In this document: piece after piece, positions 7,975 through 16,329 of the stretch | Layout: each line of letters starts with the position of its first letter | Position numbering within the stretch: the first letter of the stretch is position 1 | Source of the DNA: an uncultured Verrucomicrobiota bacterium | GTDB lineage: Bacteria > Verrucomicrobiota > Verrucomicrobiia > Limisphaerales > UBA9464 | DNA length: 33,732 bases | Reading direction: 5' to 3' | Assembly (NCBI GenBank): GCA_903939515.1 | Contig: CAJAHH010000018.1 | Span: 1 to 33,732, forward strand | Notes under the pieces: model-generated | The model's input: only the letters and a program-made list of their open reading frames with translations | Databases searched by the model: none | What the model was told of the DNA's origin: nothing | Program-made: the position numbers and the translations under genes

Positions 7975-8085
7975 GCGGGATCGGTCCGGAGCGAGCCTTG
8001 GAGGCGATCACCAAAATCCCTCGCGCAACGCGCGAAAGCCCAATACTCCCCCGAGCCTCCTCAGCGAGCGCAGGACCGATCCCGC
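7975..8085 (+). repeat. Hairpin repeat, full copy 8 (compensated arms)
   Basis: 111 bp. The arms GCGGGATCGGTCC (7975-7987) and GGACCGATCCCGC (8073-8085) pair perfectly even though both differ from the usual arm: A to T on the left is matched by T to A on the right. The interior is also distinct (GCGCAACGCGCG centre). Confidence 0.9.
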
Positions 8086-8143
8086 GGAGCGCCCCGTGTT
8101 CTTGGGATTGCCCGGCGCTGCTCAACCCGCTTGGCTTGCACTT

Positions 8144-9094
8144 ATGAGTTCCCGCTCCACCTCCGCCCGCCCGTTCTCCTGCGTCGCCCCAGACTGGTGG
8201 GATTACACCACCCTAGACTCCGAACTCGTCGCCGACGCCGCGGCCCTCACCCCGGAGAAAATGCAGCGCCTCTCACGCCCCGGATTCAAAGTCACCCTCT
8301 ACGACACCCTCGAAGAATTCTACCTCGCCGAAGCCCTCGAATACGTAGCGGCTTGGAAACAGAGCACCGACGACAACCCCGTCGGCATCTGCGGACCCAT
8401 CGGACCCACCGAGCAACTGCCACTCGTTGCCCGCATCATCAACGCCTTGGGCCTCGATATCCGCTCCGGCCACTTCTGGGGCATGGACGAATGGATCATC
8501 GACGGAAAAGAAGCGTCGGCCACACACCCCCTTTCCTTCGAAAAAGCCGACCGGGAACTCTGCTTCAACCGCATTGCCCGCAAGCAAGTGATGCCGGATG
8601 CGCACCTGCATTTCCCGAAAGCCGATACCCGAACCTACCGCGCCTCCTGGGACGCCGGCGTCCGCTGCGCCGTCATGCAAGGCGGCCAAGGCGACGTAAA
8701 ACATTGGGCTTTCAACGACCCCGTGCGCCGCTCCGGCAAATACCGCAATGCCCCGCCCACCCCGGAAGAGTACCTGAAGCTCGCCACCCGCGTGGTGGAC
8801 TTGCACCCACTGACTATCGCCCAGAACGCTCGAACCAGCGGAGGCGGTAATGTATCACTGGTGCCAACCCAGGCTATCACCGTTGGCCCAGTCGAAACGT
8901 GGAAAGCCGACACTGTCTCCATCTGGCATGCCGGTCAGCACGACAACCCCTTCGGACAACGACTCACCTGCCTCATGATCGCCAAAGGCATCGCCGATAC
9001 CGCCGTGCCAATGTCTCTCCTAGCCCTGCATCCCAACGTGCGCTTCAACTACTTCCGCGGAGGCATCGGGCGCTGCGCGATAGAAATGCATTGA
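8144..9094 (+). CDS. Glucosamine-6-phosphate deaminase-like (NagB/RpiA fold) protein
   Basis: 316 aa. [12 protein letters not shown] (81-92) is the phosphate-loop region and GMDEWI (113-118) matches the MDEY motif of NagB, whose Asp acts as acid/base. [11 protein letters not shown] (183-193) aligns with NagB's DGHIAFNEP, keeping the catalytic His (H187). The family turns glucosamine-6-P into fructose-6-P plus ammonia in the cytosol. Compared with NagB, the Asp two before the His is not kept in register and Glu in NEP is Asp, so the substrate may differ. ATG 8144 is chosen; upstream in-frame codons are translated repeats. It stands alone, downstream of four repeats. Confidence 0.75.
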   Translation: MSSRSTSARPFSCVAPDWWDYTTLDSELVADAAALTPEKMQRLSRPGFKVTLYDTLEEFYLAEALEYVAAWKQSTDDNPVGICGPIGPTEQLPLVARIINALGLDIRSGHFWGMDEWIIDGKEASATHPLSFEKADRELCFNRIARKQVMPDAHLHFPKADTRTYRASWDAGVRCAVMQGGQGDVKHWAFNDPVRRSGKYRNAPPTPEEYLKLATRVVDLHPLTIAQNARTSGGGNVSLVPTQAITVGPVETWKADTVSIWHAGQHDNPFGQRLTCLMIAKGIADTAVPMSLLALHPNVRFNYFRGGIGRCAIEMH

Positions 9095-9155
9095 ACTGGC
9101 ACCCTCCTATCAGCCGATCCGGCCAGCCCAAACCCCGCACAAAACCAATCACTCC

Positions 9156-9201
9156 AAAAAACAACCTGAGGCCGACGGAGTTCATCCATCGACCTCAGGT
9201 T
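9156..9201 (-). terminator. Rho-independent terminator of the hpnH-hpnJ operon
   Basis: The arms AACCTGAGG (9163-9171) and CCTCAGGTT (9193-9201) form a 9-bp stem with further inner pairing (CGA/TCG). In the minus sense the stem is followed by GTTTTTTGG (complement of the A run at 9156-9161). It lies 62 bp beyond the hpnJ stop. The plus side lacks a good T run, though it may still help stop the deaminase-like gene. Confidence 0.75.
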
Positions 9202-9263
9202 AATTGGTTGGAACAACTGACAAGACCACCCCAGGACCGTCAGCCTATTTTTGAGCGGCCCTA

Positions 9264-10715
9264 TTAGTGAGCGGCCAAGCTCTGAGACGCGGCCAAATCT
9301 ACCTTGCGCTGATTGAGACTGCGGAAGAACTCGTAGCCCTCGCGGCACCGGCGCACCATGACACTCTTGTCTTCTAGCATGGTCTTAATGATCCGCAGAA
9401 TCGGACCCGAACGCAGATAGTACCGCCGGTAGAAGCGATCCACCGACTCGAAGATCTCGTCCTTAGAAAGACCCGGATACTCCAGCGTGGACTGCTGAAA
9501 ACCATCGTCATGGACGATGTCGGTCTTGTCCTTCTTGGAGAACCACCCGTTCTGGCGAGCCATCTCGTAAAGTTCGGTCCCAGGATACGGGGCCGCCAGC
9601 GATACCTGCATCGAGAATACGTCGAGATCCTGAGCAAAGCGCATGGTCTGCTCAATGGTCTCCTGAGTCTCCACAGGCAGCCCGAGGATGAATGTACCGT
9701 GGATCACCACACCCACCCGATGGCAGGCCTTGGTGAAGCGACGCATCTCATCGGTGGTCACACCCTTCTTGATGCGCTTAAGGATATCGTCGTTGCCGGA
9801 CTCGTAGCCGACGAGGAAGAGGCGCAGACCGCAATCCTTGAAGAACCGGATGGTGTCTTCATCTAAGTTGGCCCGGCTGTTGCAACTCCAGGTCACTCCC
9901 AACGGAGCGAGCTTCTTGGCAATCTCGCGAGCCCGCGGCAGGTTGGCCGTGAAGGTATCGTCATCGAAGAAAAACTCCCGAACCTGCGGGAAGAGCTTCT
10001 TCATGTATGCCATCTCGGCAGCAACATTATCGGCCGACCGCACCCGATACTTATGGCCACCAATGGTCTGGGGCCACAGACAGAAGGTGCACTGAGCCGG
10101 GCAACCTCGCCCCGTGTACATCGAAATGTACGGGTGCATCAGGTAACCAATAAAATACTTCTCGATCTCCAAATCCCGCTTGTAGACATCGGCCACCCAG
10201 GGCAGCGCATCCATGTTGTGGATGAGTTCACGCTCCGGATTGTGGATGATCTTACCTTCCTTACGAAAGCTCAGCCCCGAGATGGATTCCATCGGGCGGT
10301 CTTCGCAGACCTCCTTGCACGTGAAGTCGAACTCCTTGCGACCCACCCAATCGATCGCCGGAGAAGCCTTCAGCGTCTCGGTTGGCAAGACAGCCGTATG
10401 CGCTCCGATGAATCCGATCTTTGTCTCCGGACTCTGGGCCTTAATGGCTTCGGCCACCTTGCAGTCGTTCTTCAGCGACGGAGTCGACGTGTTAATGATG
10501 ACATGGCTGAAGTCTTTGGCGATGCGCAGAGTCTCCTGGATCCCGATGTTATGGGGCGGACAATCGAGCAGGCGGGAGTTTGGCACCAGGGCGGCCGGTT
10601 GGGCCAACCAAGTCGGATACCAAAAAGAGGTCACCTCGCGACGGGCCTGGTAGCGGGCACCGGCACCGCCGTCGAAGCCGTCAAACGAGGGAGGAGACAA
10701 GAACAGGGCGGACAT
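9264..10715 (-). CDS. hpnJ: Hopanoid-associated radical SAM protein HpnJ (B12-binding type)
   Basis: 483 aa. The N-terminal ~130 residues form a cobalamin-binding-like Rossmann domain (MSALFLSPPSFDGFDGGAGARYQARRE..., DCPPHN). The radical-SAM 4Fe-4S motif is CPAQCTFC at 205-212 within GRGCPAQCTFCLWPQTIGGHKYR, which is very like HpnJ. In hopanoid producers HpnJ acts late, on the side chain, and is needed to form the cyclitol ether. The start is ATG 10715, giving the family length; codons further upstream overlap hpnH. It follows hpnH by 58 bp on the same strand, so the pair is almost certainly an operon. No HpnI or HpnK partner is in the window. Confidence 0.85.
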   Translation of the reverse strand: MSALFLSPPSFDGFDGGAGARYQARREVTSFWYPTWLAQPAALVPNSRLLDCPPHNIGIQETLRIAKDFSHVIINTSTPSLKNDCKVAEAIKAQSPETKIGFIGAHTAVLPTETLKASPAIDWVGRKEFDFTCKEVCEDRPMESISGLSFRKEGKIIHNPERELIHNMDALPWVADVYKRDLEIEKYFIGYLMHPYISMYTGRGCPAQCTFCLWPQTIGGHKYRVRSADNVAAEMAYMKKLFPQVREFFFDDDTFTANLPRAREIAKKLAPLGVTWSCNSRANLDEDTIRFFKDCGLRLFLVGYESGNDDILKRIKKGVTTDEMRRFTKACHRVGVVIHGTFILGLPVETQETIEQTMRFAQDLDVFSMQVSLAAPYPGTELYEMARQNGWFSKKDKTDIVHDDGFQQSTLEYPGLSKDEIFESVDRFYRRYYLRSGPILRIIKTMLEDKSVMVRRCREGYEFFRSLNQRKVDLAASQSLAAH

Positions 10716-10773
10716 GGAGATCAGTGATGAGTTGGAAAGCAGGAAACTCGGTGAGAGGAAGATCGCTCCGATC

Positions 10774-12234
10774 TTACTCCGACTTGACCTCGATTTTCTT
10801 GGCTGCGGCCATCTTGGCCTTGAGGTCGGCCAGCTGGTCGATCGCTGGCCCGGAAGCTCCGGTGGAGCACCCGCCCGAACCGCCGGAATCTTCGTGGGAG
10901 TGATCGTGTGGCAAGTCATTGCCGCCGCGGGCGTAGGCAGATTTCACACCAGCGAACTCACGGTTCACCGCCTCCTTGGCCTCAGCTAGGTGACCCTTGC
11001 CAATGGTCGCTCCATTGTAAGCCGAACGGGTCAACTCAGGGCTCGACGGGTAGGCCGGGGGCCGGGAACCAAAGTTGTACTTAAAGTTGACCCACGAATC
11101 CCTCGGTTTGCTGCTCAGAGCCCCCGACGGCTCAAAGCCCGAATGCATCATGCAGTTGTCGCAGCGGACATCGCGGCCACAACCCTTTTCATCCACGCCG
11201 AATCGGTCCCATTTCACCTCGGCCAACATCTGGGCATAGGTGGGGTAATGACCCTCGGTCATCACGTAGCAAGGAGCCTTCCACCCGCGGACATTATAGG
11301 TGGGCACAGCCCACGCACTGCAGGCCAACTCGCGTTTTCCGGCCAAGAATTCCAGATAACCCGGAGTCCCGAAGATCGTAAACATCTCACCCCAACGCTC
11401 GATGTCCTTGAACTTCTGGCGGGTCATCTCACGGGTGAGGAAGAACTGGGCTGGGTCTTTGCCCAGGCGCTTGACCATGTCCTTCTTGGCAGCGTCGTAG
11501 TCGTAGCCCGGTGAGATGGTGTGGCCATCCACGCCCAATGAGCTGAGAAACTTGAACATTTCTTCCAGTTCAGCGGCTTCAGTCTCCTTATAGACGGTGG
11601 TGTTGGTGGCGACCTGATAGCCCAAAATCTTGGCCATTTGCATGGCCGCCACGCACTCCTTGAAAACACCCTCGCGTTCGACGATGAGGTCGTGGGTGAA
11701 CTCCAAGCCATCGACATGGACATTCCAGTAATGCCACTTGCCGGGCCGGATCACCGTCTTGGACTTGGCAGTCGCATCAGCCTTGCGGATCGCTTCAGCC
11801 TCCTTTTCGGTCACCAATTTCTCAGTCAGCAACTGGGCCAACTGGGGTTCAAAGGTCGGCGTATAAACGCAGGCCAAGTACTCCCGCATTTTCTTCCGCA
11901 TGAAGACACCGTTGGTGCAAATGTACACCAGACGTCCCTGTCCCTGCAGACCTGCTACCAACTCCTCGATCTTGGGATAGATCAACGGCTCGCCGCCACA
12001 AATCGAAATCATGGGCGCATCGCATTCGTCCGCAGCTGCCAGACACTGTTCCAGCGGCACCAAGTCCTTCAGCGAAGTGGAATACTCCCGGATGCGACCA
12101 CAGCCCGTACAAGTTAGATTGCAGGTATGGAGCGGCTCCAACTGCAACACCATCGCGTACTTGGGTGTGCCTTTGAGCTTATGTTTAATGATGTGCCGGG
12201 CGATCTTGGCCGTCGGCGCGAGAGGAAAACGCAT
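10774..12234 (-). CDS. hpnH: Adenosyl-hopane-forming radical SAM protein HpnH, with extra segments
   Basis: 486 aa against ~340-390 in typical HpnH. The cluster motif is C38-NLT-C42-TG-C45. ICGGEPLIYPKI (77-88) is the SAM-binding GGEP motif, and CDNCMMHSGFEPSGAL near residues 370-385 matches the HpnH C-terminal CxNCM.H motif. HpnH joins a 5'-deoxyadenosyl group to diploptene, the first step of side-chain extension. Two parts are unusual: a charged insertion (~130-165, LLTEKLVTEKEAEAIRK) and a ~90-residue tail with HDHSHED (443-449) and a GGC. The start ATG 12234 lies 10 bp after the preceding lipoprotein stop. No squalene-hopene cyclase is visible in the window. Confidence 0.85.
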   Translation of the reverse strand: MRFPLAPTAKIARHIIKHKLKGTPKYAMVLQLEPLHTCNLTCTGCGRIREYSTSLKDLVPLEQCLAAADECDAPMISICGGEPLIYPKIEELVAGLQGQGRLVYICTNGVFMRKKMREYLACVYTPTFEPQLAQLLTEKLVTEKEAEAIRKADATAKSKTVIRPGKWHYWNVHVDGLEFTHDLIVEREGVFKECVAAMQMAKILGYQVATNTTVYKETEAAELEEMFKFLSSLGVDGHTISPGYDYDAAKKDMVKRLGKDPAQFFLTREMTRQKFKDIERWGEMFTIFGTPGYLEFLAGKRELACSAWAVPTYNVRGWKAPCYVMTEGHYPTYAQMLAEVKWDRFGVDEKGCGRDVRCDNCMMHSGFEPSGALSSKPRDSWVNFKYNFGSRPPAYPSSPELTRSAYNGATIGKGHLAEAKEAVNREFAGVKSAYARGGNDLPHDHSHEDSGGSGGCSTGASGPAIDQLADLKAKMAAAKKIEVKSE

Positions 12235-12244
12235 GGTTGGAAAA

Positions 12245-12496
12245 TCAATGGGCAGGCACCCGGACCACCGCCGCCATGGCGACCACTTGGGTCGTCGTGG
12301 CAGTCAATGCAACCCCGTTGGTCGGAGAGCCAGGAGCCGAACGATGTGCAGGATCGGCCTTGAGCAGACCTGGAAGGAGTAACGTCGCCGGAGAGACGCT
12401 ATGGGATCCACTGAACCCTCCGCATCCCGAAAACAGGGTAGAAGCGGCGAAAAAAAACAAAACCGCCATTCCCTGAAATCGATGAGACCCCTTCAC
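12245..12496 (-). CDS. Small putative lipoprotein upstream of hpnH
   Basis: 83 aa from GTG 12496. It has a lipoprotein signal: MKGSHRFQ, a hydrophobic run (AVLFFFAASTLF), then the lipobox LFSGC with Cys at about residue 23. The mature part is short, ~60 aa, of low complexity with a C-terminal hydrophobic stretch (TTTQVVAMAAVVRV). The stop is 10 bp before hpnH, which suggests co-translation. I do not recognise a family; the short length makes a chance frame possible, but signal, spacing and strand all agree. Confidence 0.5.
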   Translation of the reverse strand: MKGSHRFQGMAVLFFFAASTLFSGCGGFSGSHSVSPATLLLPGLLKADPAHRSAPGSPTNGVALTATTTQVVAMAAVVRVPAH

Positions 12497-12605
12497 GCCC
12501 GTTAGGATAGATCGGGCCGCTGCAGGGGCAATCCCCATTTTAGGCGCGTATTGAGGAAGGTCTTGTCGGTCCGGGTCGCACAGACCACCGTGGAGCTCAG
12601 CGACC

Positions 12606-13847
12606 ATGAAATTCATCAGCCTGTTGGGAATCGTCGCCCTCATCGGCGTGGCTTGGCTGCTCTCAGAGCACAAGCGCCGCTTTCCGTTCCGGGCTGTGCT
12701 CTGGGGCGTAACCCTTCAGTTCTTCTTGGGATGGTTTATCCTGAAGACCGGTCCCGGTGAGGCTCTCTTCAACGCCTGCCAGCAGCTTGTTTCTCGCTTC
12801 ATCGGCTTTGCGAACGAGGGCAACAAACTGATGTTCGGGCCGTTGGCCAATGAAGCGGTGATGTCCAAAGCCTTTGGCCCGGAAAACGCATTGCTCTTCG
12901 CCCTAGTCATCACCGGCATCATCGTATTGATCAGCACCGCCTCCTCGATCCTTTACCACTACGGAGTCCTGCAACTCCTCGTCCGCGCCGTGGCCTGGGT
13001 CATGCGCCGAACCATGGGTACCAGCGGCAGTGAAACCCTCAGCGCTGCGGCCAACATCTTCATGGGCCAGACCGAGGCCCCGCTGCTCATCAAGCCCTAC
13101 TTGCCCGGCATGACTCGTAGTGAATTGCACTGCATGATGGTTGGCGGTTTCGCCACCATCGCCGGCAGCGTGATGGGTGTGTATTCGGGGCTGCTCAAAG
13201 TGCCCGCCGGTCACCTGTTGACCGCCAGCGTGATGAGTGCTCCGGCTGCCCTGCTTATTTCCAAGATCATCATCCCGGAGACGCAAGTGAGCGAAACGGC
13301 CGCCGGTTCAACAGCCAAGATCGAGCGGGAGACCGTCAATGGGATCGATGCCGCCTGTTCCGGCGCCAGCGACGGCATGAAACTCGCCATCAATGTCATC
13401 GCAATGCTGCTGGCCTTCACTTCGCTGGTCGCTGCCGTGAACTGGTTTCTCGGTCAGGGATTCAGCCAACTGGGGTGGCAGACTCAACAACCCCTGCAAA
13501 CCCTGCTCGGTTACGCCAACGCTCCGTTTGCTTGGCTCATGGGTATCCCCTCCAAGGACTGCTTGGCCGTGGGACAAATCCTGGGCGAACGCATTGTGCT
13601 GACGGAGTTTGTGGGGTACCTCTCACTGTCTCAGCAACAAGCGTCACTGGACCCCCGCAGTTACGTCATTGCCACCTACGCGCTCTGCGGATTCGCCAAC
13701 TTCGGCAGCGTGGCCATTCAAATCGGAGGCATCGGTGCTCTGGTGCCCAGCCGACGCAAAGACCTAGCCCAAGTGGGCATCAAGGCCATGGTGGGAGGTC
13801 TCTTCGCCTGCTACATGACCGGCTGCGTGGTGGGATTCCTACTCTGA
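12606..13847 (+). CDS. Concentrative nucleoside transporter (CNT/NupC family)
   Basis: 413 aa, polytopic. It has the CNT hallmark GSETLSAAANIFMGQTEAPLLIKPY at residues 141-165 (GQTEAPL binds nucleoside and cation), then the central gate region and the C-terminal half with ASIxxPRSYxIATYALCGFANFGSVAIQIGG. It imports nucleosides with H+ or Na+ across the inner membrane. ATG 12606 is preceded by GGAG 10 bp upstream, one of the few possible Shine-Dalgarno sites here. It is divergent from the hpn operon and 8 bp upstream of lpxA, so likely co-transcribed. Confidence 0.9.
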   Translation: MKFISLLGIVALIGVAWLLSEHKRRFPFRAVLWGVTLQFFLGWFILKTGPGEALFNACQQLVSRFIGFANEGNKLMFGPLANEAVMSKAFGPENALLFALVITGIIVLISTASSILYHYGVLQLLVRAVAWVMRRTMGTSGSETLSAAANIFMGQTEAPLLIKPYLPGMTRSELHCMMVGGFATIAGSVMGVYSGLLKVPAGHLLTASVMSAPAALLISKIIIPETQVSETAAGSTAKIERETVNGIDAACSGASDGMKLAINVIAMLLAFTSLVAAVNWFLGQGFSQLGWQTQQPLQTLLGYANAPFAWLMGIPSKDCLAVGQILGERIVLTEFVGYLSLSQQQASLDPRSYVIATYALCGFANFGSVAIQIGGIGALVPSRRKDLAQVGIKAMVGGLFACYMTGCVVGFLL

Positions 13848-13855
13848 ACTCTCCG

Positions 13856-14677
13856 ATGCCTACAGAAATTCACCCTACAGCGGTTATCCATCCTTCAGCC
13901 CAACTCGGCGAAGGCTGCCAAGTCGGCCCTCATGCTGTCATCGATGCTCATGTGATCCTGGGGCCTCATTGCCAGGTGGGCCCCGGTGCCTACCTGACCG
14001 GCCATACCCAACTGGGATCGGGCAACCGCATCCATGCCGGGGCCGTTCTTGGGGACGCGCCACAGGACTTCAAATACGCGGGACAACCCACTCGACTGCG
14101 TATCGGTAACGATAACGTTTTTCGAGAACACGTGACCGTGCACCGCTCGAATCGCCTGGACGAAGACACGGTCCTCGGCGACGGAAACTTTCTAATGGCC
14201 GGCTCTCATGTCGGACACAACAGTGTTTTAGGAAACCACAATGTTCTAGCGAATGGCGCCCTGTTGGGGGGCCATGTGGTGGTGCAAGACCGGGCCTTCA
14301 TTTCCGGGAGCTGCCTAGTCCACCAGTTTTGCCGGATTGGTCGGCTGGCTCTGATGCAAGGCGGTTCGGCCATCTCACTCGACCTCCCTCCCTTCACGCT
14401 GGCGCAGGAAACGAACATCCTCTGCGGGCTCAATCGGGTGGGATTGCGTCGGGCCGGCATTAGTCCAGAAGACCGCCGTGCCCTCCAACGCGTGTATCAC
14501 CTCCTCTTTCGATCGGTCCTCCCGCGGGCCGAGCGCCTGCGTCAAGCCGCTGCCAATTTCCCTCAACCCGTCTGTCAGGAATTAATCGCCTTCGTGGCCA
14601 CATCGACCCGGGGCCTGTGTGCCGATCCGGGTCGCCGGAATGGTTCCAATTCCGACGAAGAGGCCTCAACCCACTGA
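13856..14677 (+). CDS. lpxA: Acyl-ACP--UDP-N-acetylglucosamine O-acyltransferase LpxA
   Basis: 273 aa (E. coli LpxA is 262). The hexapeptide-repeat left-handed beta-helix covers residues ~5-190, with the LpxA block FREHVTVHRS (89-98) and GSHVGHN (117-122), where H121 matches the catalytic His. The helical C-terminal domain begins after SLDLPPFTLAQ and includes GLNRVGLRRAGIS. It catalyses the first step of lipid A synthesis in the cytosol, so the organism has an LPS-type outer membrane. It starts 8 bp after the transporter stop; the frame open further upstream runs back inside that gene, so ATG 13856 is chosen. Confidence 0.9.
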   Translation: MPTEIHPTAVIHPSAQLGEGCQVGPHAVIDAHVILGPHCQVGPGAYLTGHTQLGSGNRIHAGAVLGDAPQDFKYAGQPTRLRIGNDNVFREHVTVHRSNRLDEDTVLGDGNFLMAGSHVGHNSVLGNHNVLANGALLGGHVVVQDRAFISGSCLVHQFCRIGRLALMQGGSAISLDLPPFTLAQETNILCGLNRVGLRRAGISPEDRRALQRVYHLLFRSVLPRAERLRQAAANFPQPVCQELIAFVATSTRGLCADPGRRNGSNSDEEASTH

Positions 14678-14742
14678 CCCGCAATCCCAGAGGCTATCCG
14701 GGCTCTACGGCCGGCCGATCTCTGAGCCTCCCAACGACAACA

Positions 14743-15597
14743 ATGGAATTCGCTTACTCCCTGGTCCAACTGGCCAACGGCACCACCAGCATACGATCGC
14801 TGGCCGAAGGGGAGACCTTTCATCCAGTTATCGGTCCGGTCGCCGAGGCCGAGGCGCTGTACGTGAGACAGCTGCGACTCCCGGAACGCCTCACCGCATC
14901 CACCGATGAGGAATGGGTTCTCTGGGATGTGGGGCTGGGCAGCGCAGCCAATGTCACCACCGCCCTGCGGCACCTGGCCGGGATCCCGAAACGGATTTGC
15001 ATCGTGAGTTTTGATCACACCTTAGAGCCCTTGCGCTTCGCCAGAGACCATGCCCAGGAGCTGAGCTATCCGTTGGGCTTCGAGACCGCCTTCGGCACGC
15101 TGCTCGAACATCATCAGTGTGAGTTCGTCCACGATCGTCTTTCAGTCCGCTGGCAAGCAGAGGTGGCCGATTTTCCCACCCTCATCCAATCGGCCGCACC
15201 ACTGCCAGCCCCCCACGCGATCTTCTACGATGCGTATTCCCCCGCACGGAATCCCGCGATGTGGACGCTGCCCCTCTTCCAACGACTCTTCGAGCGATTG
15301 GATCCGACACGCCCCTGCGCCATGGCCACCTATTCCCGGGCTACCCTCCTGCGGACGACCCTGCTCCGGGCCGGCTTCTGTGTCGGCGCCGGCGAGGCCA
15401 CCGGGGAAAAGGAAGAGACGACTCTGGCCGGCAATACGTTGTCCCTAATCCCTCGGCCCCTCGGAAGCGACTGGCTTGGCCGAGCTCTGCGTTCCACCAG
15501 TGCCGAGCCTCTGGAGAGCGCTGTCTACCGGCAGGCTCCTTTGTCTGAAGGGACCCGAGCCGCCCTGCTAGGCCACCCCCAGTTCCGGCAAGACTGA
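14743..15597 (+). CDS. MnmC1-like SAM-dependent methyltransferase (DUF752/Methyltransf_30 type)
   Basis: 284 aa. WDVGLGSAANVTTAL (~64-78) corresponds to the SAM-binding E-x-G-x-G-x-G-x-N loop. FYDAYSPARNPAMW (~163-176) matches the D-x-F-x-P-x-x-N-P-x-x-W signature of MnmC methyltransferase domains, and ATYSRATLLRTTLLRAGF and GEKEETTLA follow as in that family. In MnmC this domain methylates aminomethyl-U34 of tRNA. It lacks the FAD oxidase half of bifunctional MnmC. mnmA, which acts on the same base, is in the window but far away. It follows lpxA by 65 bp and may be in the same transcript. Confidence 0.75.
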   Translation: MEFAYSLVQLANGTTSIRSLAEGETFHPVIGPVAEAEALYVRQLRLPERLTASTDEEWVLWDVGLGSAANVTTALRHLAGIPKRICIVSFDHTLEPLRFARDHAQELSYPLGFETAFGTLLEHHQCEFVHDRLSVRWQAEVADFPTLIQSAAPLPAPHAIFYDAYSPARNPAMWTLPLFQRLFERLDPTRPCAMATYSRATLLRTTLLRAGFCVGAGEATGEKEETTLAGNTLSLIPRPLGSDWLGRALRSTSAEPLESAVYRQAPLSEGTRAALLGHPQFRQD

Positions 15598-15681
15598 ATC
15601 GTCAGACTCGGGGTTAGATTCTCAGGCGCGCAATGAGACTGGCTGAAACAAAAGCCCGTCTGGCAGAACCGGTTCCAGGGT

Positions 15682-16329
15682 TTAGAAATAGCCTGGAAAA
15701 CCATCCTTCTCAAAAAGTCCGATGAAACCCAGACCACTCAATCTGGGTTGGTTCATCGATTCGACATGCCCATCAAAAAACCAGCCATTGGCGCGGTTGG
15801 AATGACGGCCGTGAATCTCATAATCCTCATCGATTCGAAAGACATGAAACTGCCGGGCAGTAATGCCCAAACGACCCCGACTAGTGGTATCAGCCAAGTG
15901 GAGGTACGAGGAGGGTTGTTCTATCCGCTCACTCTGGAGAAATTCTTGAAGCGGCCCCGTCCGTAGGACCTCCGGAGGGTCGACCCAAACACCGAAGGTC
16001 ATCAGCCAATTGGTCCAAGAAGAAGGCGGATAGGTGGGGCACAGAAAAATGGAAGCAGGAAGGTTCTGATGGGCCGCCACCGACTGGGCCCACGTATTGG
16101 TGATCATCAATGGCGATTGGAGACGGACCGCACCCCGATGGTCCTGCGCATAAAGTTGAGTGGCCAATCCTACCTGCCGCAAATTACCCTGACAGCGTAC
16201 CGCCCCCGCCTTGGCCTTGGCCGAGGACAATGCAGGCAACAGCATCGCCGCAAGAATGGCGATCACAGCAATCACCACCAGCAACTCCACCAAGGTGAAC
16301 GCCTTACTGCGGGCTATCTGCGACCTCAT
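15682..16329 (-). CDS. Prepilin-type (pseudopilin) protein
   Basis: 215 aa. [10 protein letters not shown] leads into [31 protein letters not shown], the type IV prepilin signal with Glu at +5. [16 protein letters not shown] near the C-terminus fits the H-X9-DG-like ending. It likely sits in the inner membrane or is exported via a type II secretion/pilus-like apparatus. ATG 16329 is preferred over an upstream start because it gives a usual short leader. It is convergent with the MnmC1-like gene and similar in layout to the protein at 4587-5327, so the window has two unlinked pseudopilins, a pattern common in Verrucomicrobiota. Confidence 0.8.
   Translation of the reverse strand: MRSQIARSKAFTLVELLVVIAVIAILAAMLLPALSSAKAKAGAVRCQGNLRQVGLATQLYAQDHRGAVRLQSPLMITNTWAQSVAAHQNLPASIFLCPTYPPSSWTNWLMTFGVWVDPPEVLRTGPLQEFLQSERIEQPSSYLHLADTTSRGRLGITARQFHVFRIDEDYEIHGRHSNRANGWFFDGHVESMNQPRLSGLGFIGLFEKDGFPGYF

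Larger units (their letters stand above)
7493..8143. other. Gene-free stretch with terminator and four tandem hairpin repeats
   Basis: 651 bp. After the terminator come four head-to-tail repeat copies (7578, 7707, 7838, 7975) spaced 129, 131 and 137 bp apart, with a shared linker (CGGCCCAAAACGTACAG) between the first three. About 58 bp then remain before the deaminase-like gene, with no clear promoter. Confidence 0.85.

Noticed and set aside
115-8085. CRISPR array
   Set aside because: Repeats are ~111 bp with inverted ends, are irregularly spread between genes, and have no unique ~30-bp spacers or cas genes.
7730-8143. 138-codon N-terminal extension of the deaminase-like protein
   Set aside because: It is translated repeats 6 to 8 and a linker; ATG 8144 fits better.
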